NCBI RefSeq assembly: GCF_003473485.1
Contig: NC_053042.1
Coordinates: forward strand, 3,050,501-3,114,500
Direction: 5' to 3'
DNA: 64,000 nt
Source of the DNA: Medicago truncatula
Lineage: Eukaryota; Streptophyta; Magnoliopsida; Fabales; Fabaceae
Below the pieces are notes generated by a model. It ran no database searches and was not told the DNA's origin. It worked only from the letters and a program-made list of their open reading frames with translations. Shown here piece after piece: positions 23,974 to 37,214 of the stretch. Each line of letters opens with the position of its first letter. The stretch's first letter is position 1. Position numbers and translations under genes: made by a program.

Positions 23974-25260
23974 TATATTTACAACACTTCCTTTCAAAGT
24001 GCACCATTAAATTATGATACTCTTATGTTCTTCCATGATTCTAATGCATTTGAACACTAAAAAAAAAAGTGTTTAACATTCTCTTTCATCCCAATGAGAT
24101 CTTTTATGGACATAAATAAAGAAAAATGCTAAACATCTTAAAAGATTTATATCGCAAAACTCACAAATAACAAGCGTTTTATTTTAATTGGTTTCCATGT
24201 ATGGTTATACAGTTTTGACTTCTCAATATGGTTATGCGGTGTAGTAACAAGGTTGCTACTCGTGAAACTTTACAAACAAATTGTTCGCAAGAAATAACAC
24301 CACTCACAAATAAAATAATCATACAAGTCTAAGCACATAGTCCCCAACCCACACGATTTTCACCCTATTCAACATCACACTGAGATATTTCACCCATCTC
24401 TCGCTAGGTTACAAACATACAACTCATTTTATTTTTCAACATTTTCAGATCAATGTGAACTAATTTACATAAGTGTCATTACTATTATTGTCGCTCCAAT
24501 TGGAAACCCCGATGAAATTGTGTGCAGAAGATATTTTACTTTAATTTTGTCAAAATCACAATGACACATTATTAAAGCTCGAAAACCTTACTTTTATCTA
24601 AATCACAACGCCGCATTGTAATTTTGTCAAACTAATCTAAACACGCCCTACTTAAATGCGTATCTAGAATCTTTTTTCCTAATGAAAAATGGAACAAAGG
24701 TTACTAATGTTGGAATATTATTTTGCTATAGGATGATGTACACTTCTTGTAGGTTCAAATGTAGCAACCTTACTTATTTTTGAGACATTGTTCAAATAGT
24801 AATTAACTGGTTAGTTCAGCTTCAACCATACTATTACTTATCAACTAGACATTTGATCATGGTTACGGAAAGACAAAATCAAATTTACAATCTCATAAGA
24901 CCCATCCTTACCCTTTCAAGCAAAAATACAAACTTAATCTATTTCAATTTACATTCTGTGTTTTGCATTTTTCATCATCTATCATATCATCATCATATGA
25001 CAGTAATTCAAAAGTATAATAAATAAACTTTACTAAAACTATATGGTGAATAATCCTAAAGTGACTAAAGTAAGAAAGGCATCATGATCCATTGCAAACA
25101 AAAGCCACGTGGACCCCACATCCAAATTTCGGATTTGAAACCCAAAATTTAACTCAAATTCACAAACCCCGCGAGATCCGATTTTTCACTATGGAGCGCC
25201 CAAATGAAAAAACCATATAATAAAATAAAATAAAAAAATAAAAATAATAAATAACCTAAT
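23974..25260. other. Intergenic region and distal PDS5C promoter
   Basis: No gene is recognised. The segment 24413-24515 is the diverged third copy of module M1. The sequence just before 25260 is AT-rich. Confidence 0.5.
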
Positions 25261-25269
25261 AACCCTTGA

Positions 25270-25276
25270 TATAAAA
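25270..25276 (+). promoter_or_regulatory. Putative TATA box of PDS5C
   Basis: TATAAAA lies 107 nt before the PDS5C start codon, giving a plausible leader of about 75-80 nt. Position and consensus are the only evidence. Confidence 0.4.
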
Positions 25277-25382
25277 ACAAAGATAAATACATTATTTCAT
25301 TTTAGTGTTGAAAATTTTCACAAAACAAAAAAACTTCACTCGAAGAAGAGAACAAGATCTGCGAAGAACGAAGGTTTCAACA

Positions 25383-28300
25383 ATGGCTTCCATCGATAAG
25401 GAGCTTGAAGAAGAGCTTCTTGGTGCTGGTAACAAGCTTCTAGATCCTCCTTCTTCTGTGGATAATCTACTTGACATCCTGATTGTAAGCACACTCTTAT
25501 TCTTTCTCTCTTTCGATTTCTTCGTTTTATTCGTGATTTCTATGAATTTCTTGATTTTTTTTTATTATTTTGTTTTGTTTCTTTGATGCATGAAGTTTGT
25601 TAGGGTTTCTTTGAATCAATTTTGCATGTTGTTGTTGATTTTGTGTTTGCCTGAATTTCGTTGATATTTGAGATTTTAGATTTGTTTTTAACGATTTGTT
25701 GATATTTGTGAACATTGTTAAGTATTTTTTAGGGTTGGAAATTTGAAAATAATTTTTGGAAAAAAATCCTCAACTGTTTGATGTATAAGATGTTTTTTTT
25801 TTTTAAAGTTTATTGCATTTTTTGGTTGAATTGAATCAAACTGGTTTGTTACAAAAACTGATTTGTGAATGAAAAGAATTTTTTTCAGTTTTGAGATTTG
25901 GAATTTGGATAGTGGATTTGTTAGGGTTACTTTCATGGTAGCTTCATTTCTTGAATATGCTGATTACCCAGGGTTGGATGTCGGCGTTGACTGACTAGGT
26001 TATTTTCCAACAAGTGGAGAAAAAACTGATTTGTATGCTCATATGGAGTTCATTAAGTTTTTGAAAGCCAAATTAAACTAAGAATTAACGATTGGAAACT
26101 AACGGTATATCTTGTTATAGGATGTACTAGGTTTGTTTTTGGGAATAAAGAACGATAAAGGAATGTAGGATGACAAACGACTAGTTTATGTAAGGTAAAT
26201 TAGCATGTGTTTGTTCCCGCGTCCACGACAGCCCTAGACGCCCGGTTTTTTGAGGCTACAAATGTTAGCTTCTCAAATTACTTACGTGTTTTTTGAGACA
26301 CGTGTAAAAAGGGCCGTAAACACGTGGCTGCTGCAACGTACCGCACAACCAAACACGTGCTTAAACTAATAAGTTTTTTGAGACACGTGTAAAAAGAGCT
26401 GTAGACACGTGGCTGCGGCAACCTACCACACAATCAAACACGTGCTTAAACTAAGAAATATAAAATATTAAATAATTGGGATATAAAGAGTCTTTCATAG
26501 CCTGTTTAAATGAGTTATTTTTGTTATTGATTTTAAGTACTGTAAAATTTTAGGAATATAATTATTTTTACTCATTCTACCGAAACCAAATTATCTATTT
26601 ATATGGAAAAATGCGGTACCAATTATATTTGTTAATCGATAGGATGTTGAATACATCTCTCGGAGTTGACAATTTGATATCTTTGAAGTAATGACGTAAA
26701 ATTTCAACTGTTGTAGTGGCGTGATATGTGAATTAGTTGCTTCACATAAAAGGAAAAACATTATGTTGCAATAATACGGTCTCCCCACCTTGAAGGAGTT
26801 TGATCGCAGCATCGCACACAAGTTCACAGTTTGCTGAGATCCCATGTTAGATCGCGATATTTGATTTGTTCAATCCCAAGTAAATGATTTCCTGCCCCCA
26901 CCCCACCCCCAAGCTGTAATGGAGAGTCCGTCGACCTTTGCCTTTTCATATCCAACAATTTCCCGGCCAGTAAATTGCTGGTTCTCGACAGATCCAATCC
27001 TTTATTGCTTTCTGTAGCTCTGTTTCTGGAAAACCTACTTTGGAAAGTAGCGCATTGAAATAGAAGAGAATGGTAGACGCAAGTGCATTTGTGGCTACGT
27101 TGCTCTCTTTCCAAACACAAGTGCTGTGGCGGCACATTGTTTCCATGGGTGAGCACTGTGAGCTGCAGCGGCAAGAAGACACTGTTTTGTTCCTTATTCC
27201 TGGATTGGTGGGACTGGGAAGTTAGGGTAGGCTTTTATTTGCAATTGGGCTTCATTTTGTTTTTGGACCATGTGCTCAGTCAATTAAAGCGTGGGCTCTT
27301 TTATGGTAAAGAGGCAAAAGCTTTAAAAAAATGAAGGCTAAAACAAGTTCATTCAAATAGGCCCATATGACCCATCTATTAGGCATATAATTTCCTGTAA
27401 TTTCATTTCATTTTAATAAAATAGATAGGATAATAACTGAAAAAATATATTAAATAACAATAATAATAATATTAGTGTCAGAAAAATGTATAATCACCAA
27501 TATATTAATATTACATAGATGATTGTTTTGCGCACGCACGCACACACATATTTCATTTTGGTAGAATCTACAACCCTTGCAACCCCCCTCTCGAAGTTAG
27601 GTAGGGTTTGAATTTCAACTACATTTCATGTATCAAATAGTCTCTTTGTACTAGTTTTTGTTGAAATTCTCCTTGATCCGTGTTATGTTGGAGGAAACCA
27701 GTGGTATGTTGGAGGAAATCAATAACTTTTTAATATTTACATAACAGTCTGTGTGCCATTCATTAAATTGTTTGTGAATTCTGTTTCTTATGAATTTCTA
27801 TTACCATAGTTACTTGGATGTAAGGTTTGAATATTTTGTTACTTGTTCTTTTTGAGCTTTTATTTTCCCTGAGTTGTTAATTGTAAATTTGTTTTGGGGG
27901 TTAATTTTAACAAAAAAAATCGAAGAATCGAAAAACATCGTTTAATTTTCTTCGGTGTTGTCCATCTCGGATTGCAGTAAATAGTGGTTTGTTCAAATAC
28001 CGCCATGCTATAGCACCGCTATTTGAAAGACTTTTTACTAAATCACGAATCGTGGAACAATAGGGGTTTGTTCAAATTCCACTACGCTATAGCCGCTACT
28101 GAGTTTCCCTGTGAACCAGTCAATCTGTTGTAGTATAGCGTAGTATTAATTAATTTCCAATCATGGAGAAGTTATGTAGGTCCTATGACAATGGCAGTCC
28201 GAAACATTAATTACATGTGCTTGATGTTGCATTTTTCTTCTTCTTGGAACTGCAGCAAATTGAAAGCTGCCTATCAAGGGTTGAACAATCACCTCCTGAA

Positions 28301-31300
28301 TCTATGCTAAATGCACTGTCTCCATCATTGAAAGCATTAATTGCTGATAAACTTATAAAGCATTCAGATGCTGATGTCAAAGTGGCTCTTGCCTCCTGCT
28401 TCAGTGAGATAACAAGAATCACTGCACCTGATGCTCCTTATGATGATGGTCAAATGAAGGTGCGCACAATGATTTTGTGCTATAAATTAATTGAATTCTA
28501 TTATCATGCTCTTAACATATTACATCTGTTGAGTTTTATGTTGTCATTTTCTTTCAGGAGGTCTTTAGGTTAATTGTATCTTCATTTGAAAATCTACATG
28601 ATAAGTCAAGCCGATGGTACTCAAAGAGGACTTTAATCCTCGAAACAGTTGCAAAAGTCAGGTCATGTGTGGTAATGCTGGATCTTGAATGCGATGCCCT
28701 CATTTTGGAGATGTTTCAGCATTTCTTGAAGACAATAAGGTAGGGGCTGTACGGCGTTGTATACAAGGTTGACTTTATAGTTTCTGAATGTTATTTTATT
28801 GCATTTCTTAGATTTTTCTCCGAACTTGATCCCACAAAATCGACTTGTATGGTGAGCACTGCCCAAGCTTTATAAACTCTGTTTAGGCTTATATCTCTAG
28901 GAGATGTGGAACTCGGGCATTTACTCAAATAGCAGTTTTTTAACCTCGCACGTGATATAATCTTAAGATGCTTGTATTGAGAAATCTAATTTTGACTAAA
29001 TGGAAGGGTTGGTATTCTATTTAGTTCTGAATTTTAATGGCTGATATCAATGTTTCTCCTGTTGTACGCTATCCTTTCTTTTGATGTATAACTGGATATG
29101 GGCTTTTATTGCACTTAGTCATTGTATTCTTTGCACGGTGGAAAATATAAGATGAAGCAGGCAGCTAATTTATTTCAACATTAATTAAATCTTTGATTCC
29201 GTGGCATACTTCTTCACACTAATACGCCAGATTAGGTGAAATGATTTTGTTTATGATTTGAATTTATCATGAGATTATTACTATTACTAGAAGCTGTAGT
29301 TCTAGTTGCAGCGTGTTTCTGGTTTCTTTACCTGGTTGGACTAGTTGGATGCAAAATGTGTGAACATGGTTCTAAGCATCTCTGTTTGAAACTTTCAGGG
29401 AACATCATCCAGATAATGTTTTCTCGTCCATGGAAACTATAATGATCCTCTGTCTAGAAGAAAGTGAAGAAATATCTGATGACTTACTCTCTCCAATCTT
29501 AGACAGTGTAAAGAAAGACAATGAGGTTGGTGTTTGTAATTTTTTCGTTTCATTCTTGTTAATAGGTCGTGATTGTTAAACTGAAACATATTTCATTATG
29601 AATTTCTTATAATTGTCATGGCTGCTGTCATCATGATTCAGGAGGTTTTGCCAATTGCTCGAAAGTTGGGGGAAAGAGTCCTTGAAAGTTGTGCAACAAG
29701 GCTTAAACCCTGTTTATTGCAAGCTGTGAATACCTTGGGTATTTCTTTGGATGATTATGGTGATGTTCTTGCCTCAATATGCAAAGAGACATCTGATAAC
29801 TTGGCGCAAAATGATGTATGTGCTACTAGTGGTCATGTGGTAAACTTTTGTGCTTTAATGTTCATGTATATTTGATTGGCTTGAAATTTTTTCTTTATGA
29901 GATAACTTATTATTTATTTTGTTTTTGGCCCAGGTACATGATCGCAAATCAGCAGAAGAGCCTGTGGAGGAGTCGGCACAGGTGTGTCTGTTCTTCCTAT
30001 ATGTTTTTGTTTTTTCGTTTGCTTGTTCTGTTGTTTACCCTTCAGCTTTTGGGATACTGAAACATGTCAATTTTTCTTGATTAGGTGGATAGTGAGATTA
30101 CAAAAGAAGCCACACCACCACAACAAGATAATGCTGCTGGAGACAGATCTCCCAAGTCTGTCATGAGCAATGGCATTGCACAGGCTGGTGAAGATGATAC
30201 TTTAGATGTTTCAAAGTCCCTTGAGAAGCAAGATGGTACCGACTCTCCTGTTCTGTCCAAAGGAAATAATTTATCTGGTAATGATGAGCGCGATGATATG
30301 GACACTGAAAAAATCGACAGTAAAGATCCAAAGCTGGAAAGAAGTACCATTAAGAAGCAAGATGGTACCGACTCTCCTGTTCTGTCCAAAGGTAATAATT
30401 TATCTGGTAATGATGAGCGCGATGATATGGACACTGAAAAAATCGACAGTAAAGAACCAAAGCCGGAAAGAAGTGTCAGGAGGAAAGGAAAGAAAGCTAG
30501 CTCTTCAAAGTCGACCAAACCTTCTAAGAAGTCAAATGTTGTCAGTGAGAAGGAAGCTGAGAAAACAGCTGACTCTAAAAGTTCCAAAAAAGAAGTTCCT
30601 ATTTCTCTTAATGAGGATAGTGTTGTTGAAGCTACCGGAACTTCAGAGAATGACAAAGAGATTAAAGCTAAGATTTCATCACCTAAAGCAGGTGGCCTTG
30701 AATCTGATGCTGCTGGTTCTCCTTCCCCAAGTGAGAGCAATCATGATGAGAATCGTTCTAAGAAACGCGTACGAACAAAAAAGAACGATAGCTCTGCAAA
30801 AGAAGTGGCTGCAGAAGATATTTCGAAAAAGGTGTCTGAAGGAACATCAGATTCTAAAGTAAAACCAGCAAGGCCATCGGCAAAAAAGGGACCCATTCGT
30901 AGCTCTGATGTGAAAACTGTTGTACACGCAGTTATGGCTGATGTTGGGTCATCTTCGCTGAAGCCGGAGGACAAGAAAAAGAAGACACATGTGAAAGGTA
31001 GCTCAGAAAAGGGTCTAGCAAAATCTTCCGCTGAAGATGAGGATAAGGTACTTTTGATCTCGCTATTCCTAACATTTATTTGCTAATATTCATTCATATC
31101 ACCAACATGGTATATTTTTTTGTCCAAAATTAAGTCATTGACTAATTTTGCAAATGCTTTAGGTAACGGTATCTTCACTTAAGTCAGCTACGAAAACAAC
31201 CAAAGATGAACATTCAGAGGAGACTCCGAAGACAACTCTGAAGAGGAAGCGCACTCCAGGAAAAGAAAAGGTGTGAACCCTGTTCTGTTAATTTAAATTT

Positions 31301-32346
31301 TGGATGATAAAACTTCATTATGCATTGTCCTTTTGGAACTGTTCTTTTTGCAGTTGTATGGTTTATGTGCTGGACTTTTGCAATGTGATCAAATATTTTG
31401 CGAGAATTTTTAATGCAATACTGATTTATTGAAAATAATACTGATCGATTGTTTAATTATTTTTCTTAGTTTGATTGTTGATCTTCTGACTGTTGTCTCA
31501 GGGGTCTGATACGAAGAAAAATGATCAAAGCCTTGTTGGAAAACGGGTGAAAGTTTGGTGGCCAGATGATAATATGTAAGTACATGGTTATTCATTTTGT
31601 GATATTTCTGTCTCCTAGACCCATGACATTTAGTGCTCCTTTCATTTTAACTGGCACCACTCCATTCTTTCATGTGCATACTGACCTCACTGTCGGAGTT
31701 CACTCAATGTAGTTAGAATGTGCACACCCGTTACACTTGTTTGCTGTTGCATAGGGTTATATGGCCCGCCTGATTTGGCTGATTCCAAGTAGTTCTCCCC
31801 TGTTTTGGGAGAGATAGTAAGCAATGTACACCTATTTTGCAGTGTTTTTAGGAAGCTCCTAGTGGCTCACATTTCTTTGGCATAGCTGCCTGTTCTGTTT
31901 TTGCCTCTGCACTTCAGTTTCGATCTCTATTTCCGGCATTTTGCCTCTGCACTTGTTTGCTGGATGAATGATGATTTTGTCCCTAGCTTAGCTTTGGCTT
32001 TTAGGTGTTAATAATAAATATAGCTGTGTGTACTCATACTGTTCTGAGCATCTAATTTGTAAACTTGTCTACTATCTTTGTTGTCGCAACTAGCAATTAC
32101 TTCATGTCTGCTATACAGTTAGGTTCAATGCTTTGAGCTCACAATTTTTTTCTTGGCTTAATATGTTCGCCTCTTGTTTTAACTACTACTTATATAAGCT
32201 ACTAAATCCTCATTGTAGTGAGACCATGTTATATTAAATATACTGCGACTATATTGCTCTCATTAAAATTTGCTGTATAAAAGCTCTAATGAAATGCTGG
32301 GGCTAGGGAGAGATATACTTACATTAAGTAATAAACCAGAATTTAT

Positions 32347-32385
<39 letters not shown>

Positions 32386-34688
32386 CTCTTGGCATCAAGT
32401 GTATGATATGCATATTCCATCTTGATGATGTTCACTTATTCACCATGGTAAAATTGCGGTATAATATATCTGGCAACACAATCTTCTGCAGGTTTTATAA
32501 AGGTGTTGTTGATTCTTTTGATTCTTCCACTAAGAAGCACAAGGTGATTTGGGAGCTATATTACCTTCACTTTACCCTGTTGTCTCCTTCCAATTTATTT
32601 CAGTAAAACTTTTCTACTTCTGTTTTGTTATATAGATTTACCCATTTGACAAGTAAGCTGTTCAAATTTGTCTACTGTTGCAGTCTTCAGTTAGCTGTTT
32701 ATTTTGCCAAAATATTTTCTATTTCACACATGTTATTCACTTTTAATTGCAAAATAATAATTTCAGAGTCTGATCGGTTTTGTTGGAAAACATTTGGTTA
32801 GTTTTAATTACAACAATGTCATCTCATTGGTTTGTTTTCACTTCAATTTTTGTTCAATTTTTCCTTGGAAAAAACTACGAAAACAGGAAGACCAATAATG
32901 ACCTTGTTTTCACTGTCTTGTTTTCAGAATTGTTTAGAAAACAGAAAAACGGGCTTGTTTTTCTATCTGTTTTAATTTATATTCACAAGGGATAGAAATA
33001 AAAAGTTCTCTTAAAACAAAAACAGGCCTTTATTTTTATTGATAATACAAAGGCAACTTTTTTTTTTGGGCAATTAAAGATGAGATGAGATTAAGAAATG
33101 GAAACAAAACATTTTTCAAAATAAAATAGGTCCTTCATTTCTTAATTAAAGTATTATTTTTAAATGGTCAAATAATATAATCCGCCTATATTGCTTGCAG
33201 CTGACTGTCTACTTGTCTCTCTGTTTTAGGTCTTATATGATGATGGTGATGAGGAAATATTGAATTTCAAAGAGGAGAAATATGAAATTGTTGAAGTTGA
33301 TGCTGATGCTGATCCAGATGTGGTGGGTTTCTCTCCCTTCAATTTCACATGTTAAAACTTTTTCCATGTCTATAATAATAATTGCAATTTTTTCTCTCCC
33401 TTCAATTTCACATGTTAAAACTTTTTCCATGTCTATAATAATAATTGCAATTTTTTCTCTTAACAGGAAGAAGGAAGTCATCGAGCAAGCCCTGAACCTT
33501 CTGCGGATATGTATGTTCTATTGTTTTTGTTTACTTAAGATGTCTTTTCTGTTGTATTGTTAGAAAAACCATCTTAAAATTATTTTGCATCAATGTTCGT
33601 AGTTGGTGGCATTTCCCTCTTGTGGTCATAGTTGCAGCCCTTGTCTGATATCTGTGTGGCTTGTTTATTTTATTGTTTATGTCTGTTAGCACATTGTTTT
33701 GATTTATTCCTAATTTGGTGGAATTCTGCCTTGATTTGTGCCACCGAAAGCTCAAACTACAATGTTTACAGAAATTTTGGTCTGAATGATGATTTGCCCA
33801 TGCCTTGTGTTGAATTGAAAAATAAGAATCTTCATGTGATTTATTCTGTGGCATTTTTCTGAACTAGTCTTTTAAAATGATCTCATTTTCCCTGACCAAT
33901 TGGTGGCTGCATTTGGTGATTGTGTTTTCTAGCTGAGCTTTTGCCTTTAGTTTTTGGGTTTGCCCATTCACTTGTTTTTATGATTATATTTAGGCCGCTG
34001 AAAAAGAAAGGGAAAACAAATGCTGGTGAATCAAAAAAGGAAGTAAAGAAGGAATCTTCTAAAAGGTTAGTGAATGTTGTTGATTAATGTTTTTTTTTAT
34101 TCTTCTTGAGGTATTAACCTTTTACTTTGGTTTAACAGTGGAGGAGCAACATCCAGTAAATCAAAGACACCATCTGCAAAGTCCAACCAAAAGTCCAAGG
34201 TTGCTGGCAAATCTGATGGTGAAGTTACTAAAAAATCCAAGGATTCTGCACAAAAAACTGGTGGTAAATCTGAGGATCGTTCTGTGAAAAGTGGTGGTAA
34301 ATCTGAGGATCGATCTGTGAAAAGTGGCAGCAAATCTGTTGATTCTGCACAAAAAAACAATTCCAAGAAGACTGATGGTTCCAAGACAAAAAAATCCAAA
34401 GATGATGATGTTGAAACACCAAAGCCTGCTGCTGCTGCCAAGTCTAAGCAAGAAACTCTGAAAAGTGGAAAATCCAAGCAAGGAACACCTAAGATTGCAT
34501 CTTCCTCCAAGACAAAATCCACCAAGAGTACTGCCAAGGTGAAATTTAATTTGTTGCAGGAAGAAGATTCTGATAATGAGAACTCTGATGATTCATCAAA
34601 AGAGGTTGAAGTCGCAAAGGTTAAGACACCAAGTTCTTCAAAGGCTGGAAGTGAGGTCAAGAGTGGAAAGAAGCGCTCAAGAAACTAG
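25383..34688 (+). CDS. PDS5C: PDS5 homologue C, sister-chromatid cohesion cofactor with Tudor domain
   Basis: Nuclear cohesin-associated protein of the plant PDS5C type. Fourteen exons: 25383-25484, 28256-28459, 28558-28739, 29399-29525, 29642-29815 (alternative donor at 29839), 29934-29981, 30085-31047, 31163-31270, 31502-31575, 32492-32543, 33230-33322, 33467-33510, 33994-34065, 34139-34688. All phases agree and give about 930 aa. Residues 1-265 form the HEAT-like PDS5 N-terminus (MASIDKELEEELL, SLKALIADKLIKHSDADVKV, DLECDALILEMF). Residues 280-640 are a charged, Ser/Lys/Asp-rich linker containing a 43-residue tandem duplication. Residues 647-700 hold a Tudor domain (KVWWPDDNMFYKGVVDSF, VLYDDGDEEIL). 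The tail is very basic and ends KSGKKRSRN. Intron 1 is 2.8 kb. This intact copy is the probable source of the truncated fragments upstream. Exon 5/6 splicing is the least certain junction. Confidence 0.93.
26289..26459. repeat. 85-bp tandem duplication in PDS5C intron 1 with CACGTG motifs
   Basis: Two adjacent units, about 26289-26373 and 26374-26458, each begin ttttttgagacacgtgta and end aacacgtgcttaaacta. Each carries several CACGTG/ACACGTGG cores, the binding core of plant bZIP and bHLH factors. They may be transposon termini rather than control elements. Confidence 0.7.
26591..27182 (-). other. Unexplained open stretch inside PDS5C intron 1
   Basis: This part of the intron is less AT-rich than its surroundings and is open in several minus-strand frames (26824-27174, 26946-27182, 26591-26845). 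One frame reads ATNALASTILFYFNALLSKV and then KAIKDWICREPAIYWPG, which looks more like protein than chance sequence. No start, splice sites or family are recognised. A captured gene fragment or decayed retroelement piece is possible. Confidence 0.25.
27960..28145. repeat. ctatagc-rich transposon-like remnant in PDS5C intron 1
   Basis: Repeated ttgttcaaat(a/t)cc...gctatagc...cgctatttg motifs (27990-28030, 28068-28105) resemble one another and the sequence at 690-740, suggesting a dispersed element. Its borders are unclear. Confidence 0.4.
30226..30483 (+). repeat. 129-bp in-frame tandem duplication in PDS5C exon 7
   Basis: Two units, 30226-30354 and 30355-30483, each encode 43 residues beginning KQDGTDSPVLSKGNNLSG. 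The first ~106 nt of the units differ at only one or two positions, and most changes fall in the last 25 nt. This duplicates an acidic Ser/Asp-rich linker segment (about residues 327-369 and 370-412) without breaking the frame. Confidence 0.95.
32348..32385. repeat. Poly(T) run of 38 in a PDS5C intron
   Basis: Uninterrupted T tract within the intron between exons 9 and 10. On the minus strand it is a poly(A), so it could be the tail of an old retroposed copy, but no retroposon body is recognised next to it. The exact length is prone to sequencing error. Confidence 0.8.
33331..33456. repeat. 63-bp tandem duplication at a PDS5C intron end
   Basis: The sequence ctctcccttcaatttcacatg...aattgcaatttttt occurs at 33331-33393 and again at 33394-33456, essentially identical, just before the acceptor of exon 12. 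It lies in the intron between exons 11 and 12 and doubles the pyrimidine-rich region ahead of the splice site. Confidence 0.9.
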
Positions 34689-35287
34689 AAGTGGATGTCT
34701 ACTCTGCTGCATTCTCATTGTTTGCTCATCAACATTTTGGACAGCCCTTTCTTTAGTCAGTGCCCTCTATTTAAAAGTGTGTTAATCTCCTAATTATTTG
34801 TAGCAGTATCTGTAGAAGTGTAGCTTAGTTCAGTGGCACTGTAGTGCTAGTTTGTACTGTTCAATTGCCCCCCCACACCCCCAAATTATAATAGGTAGAG
34901 TTTATTTAATGGTGATAAAAGAATATGTTTAGTTAGTAACCTTGTTGGAGAATGTTTTGGCACTTCAGATAATGATAGGATGATAAAACTTAACTATCAA
35001 ATTGAGTTGTGTTCATGTTGCATGACTGTTGAAGGAGCTATCATAGGCCAGGTCACGGGTTGAGATCCTCTTGATTTTCTACATAAAATGAAAATGTCAA
35101 TTGCTTTTTAAATTAAAGACATTAAAACTTTGGCAATGAAACAAATAGAAAAGGTGAAAAATGGAGAGGATCTTAACTTGTTAAGATATGGTTGTGAGAA
35201 AGAAAAAAAAAATCCCCGTTTGAAGACTTGTTTTTATCGGTTAATGTGAATCATACCCTAATACGTTTCTAGAAAATTAACATCAAT

Positions 35288-35322
<35 letters not shown>

Positions 35323-36990
35323 TCTATTTTATTTTATGAACCTTTTTATTTGCTGTCCAGCATGAACCGTGTATAGTCTGTGCGCTCGAGTGACTTTAGG
35401 TCAAGACAGTTCATGATGGCCCCTTTCCTTTGTAAGCATCTATATCTATGACCAATGCATAATGTCATATGTATAATGTTAGTATATCTATGTTCGGTAA
35501 ATCCAACGTATTTATACTCTTTTTTTGTTGTTGATGTCAACACATTTTTACTAATTAAACAAAAAGTTAGACACAAATATAAGCACGTGTAGTAAAGCAA
35601 TACATTAGTCTCTTCAACATAATCATCTAAAATATTATTTAGAAGATAATTGAAACCCAAAAAGAAAAACTAATATTATTAAAGAGAAATATATTTGAAA
35701 TTGCATATGAAACATTGAAAAGTCACAAGAGATACTAATATGGAAAGATGAAAAAACAATAAGTTCGTTGTACTTAAATATTTGCCTCAATATCAATTAA
35801 CCATTTTATTTTGGAATGACGTCAAAGACACAAACGGTTCTTTTGTTGTGACAAAAGATGAGACTGGTAGGAAGGAACAGCAGTTAGGAGACAATGATGT
35901 CGTGCAAACTTACTTAAAACAACTATAGTAAATAGAAAGTACACTAGTCCACTAAAGTAGTACTACACATTATTATGAGGCACCTATGGTCCTAAATAAC
36001 AGGCATAAAATTAGGGGTATAATTATTTATTTAACACTTCCGTGATTACTAAGACGCCTAGTTTATTTATTTTTATTGGAGATTTAGGGGTTAGAAAAAG
36101 TGGGGTGTTAATAGATTTTTTGAAATAAAAATGATCCAAATACTTTGAACAGCCAGCAGAGCAACATGACTAAAACTAACAAACCTAGGAACTAGGAAGA
36201 AAAGACACGTAACTACACTTTGCTTACCATCATTCAACTGAGATCAGATTCCTCTGGAATTTCATTCCCTGTTTCATTTCTGATAATATTTTATTTTATT
36301 ATTTTTTTACCAGAAAAACACATTGCACTAAAAAAGAATTCACATAATTCAATACATATTGAAAAAAAAAAATAACAAAATTGATTACATCAAAAGTTAT
36401 TCAAAAACACATTAATAAGATTCTTATTAACTTATTCTTAATATTGTATTCAACCTTAATACTTGCTTAAATTGAAAAAAAATTTAACCTTTCTATTTTT
36501 TCTTAAACGAAGTGTTAAACACTTGAAATATATGCAACATCTATATTCAAATTCAATACCAAATGAATAATATTAACATTTTAAGTTCAGTTTTACGGAG
36601 AAATAATATTCATATATTGTGAGTAATACACGTTACAAAAACTTCACCATATTTTTTTTATAGAGAAAACTTCACCATATTATTATATTATTAACTATTA
36701 TTATAATTTATAATAATTATATATGATCAAGACTAATGACTCAATGGCTTGCTAAAAAAAAAAAAAAAGTCTAATGACTCAATGTTAATGAGTCGGTCTC
36801 ATTTATCTCTTTTAATATTTTTTACTAGTTTTTTAATTAATAGAAAAAAGTGAAACTTGATACAATTTTCTTTAGGGTCTTCCCTCAAGACTTTGTTGTA
36901 TATTGATTGATTATTTCTCAGAAAAAAGTAAGAAACATCTATTATTGTTTCAAGCATGCTTATGCATTTTTTTGTTTAATATACCTTTTT
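34689..36990. other. PDS5C 3' UTR and intergenic region before UBP22
   Basis: 34689-34960 is probably PDS5C 3' UTR. Beyond it the DNA is AT-rich with a run of 28 T's (35289-35316) and a tcacgggttgagatcc motif at 35054 resembling a B box. No gene was found on either strand. Confidence 0.5.
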
Positions 36991-36998
36991 ATTATTAT

Positions 36999-37008
36999 TA
37001 TATATATC
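36999..37008 (+). promoter_or_regulatory. Putative TATA region of UBP22
   Basis: An alternating TATATATA stretch lies about 207-216 nt before the UBP22 start codon. It is followed by a pyrimidine-rich leader typical of plant 5' UTRs (37070-37200). Confidence 0.3.
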
Positions 37009-37214
37009 TATATGAATCATGATCATCTTCAAAACCATATAACTTAATAATCAAAAGTAAAAACCTTATTTCTTTCTGTCCTTTCAATTGTTCTTGTTTT
37101 CTTGCTTTTTTCATCTTTATTCAAAGAAGACAATAACATCACTTTAAGGTTCTTCAACAATCATATTCTGTCTTTGTTTTCAACCATTCAATTTGTGACA
37201 AAAATTCCATATTT

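Noticed and set aside
30081-30740. Long minus-strand ORF (219 codons, Ser/Leu/Phe-rich)
   Set aside because: It is antisense to PDS5C exon 7. The low-complexity Lys/Asp/Ser codons of the sense strand create an open complement. It has no splice or family support.
34097-34660. Minus-strand ORF of 187 codons
   Set aside because: Antisense shadow of the Lys/Ser-rich last exon of PDS5C. It is also open in several frames for the same compositional reason.
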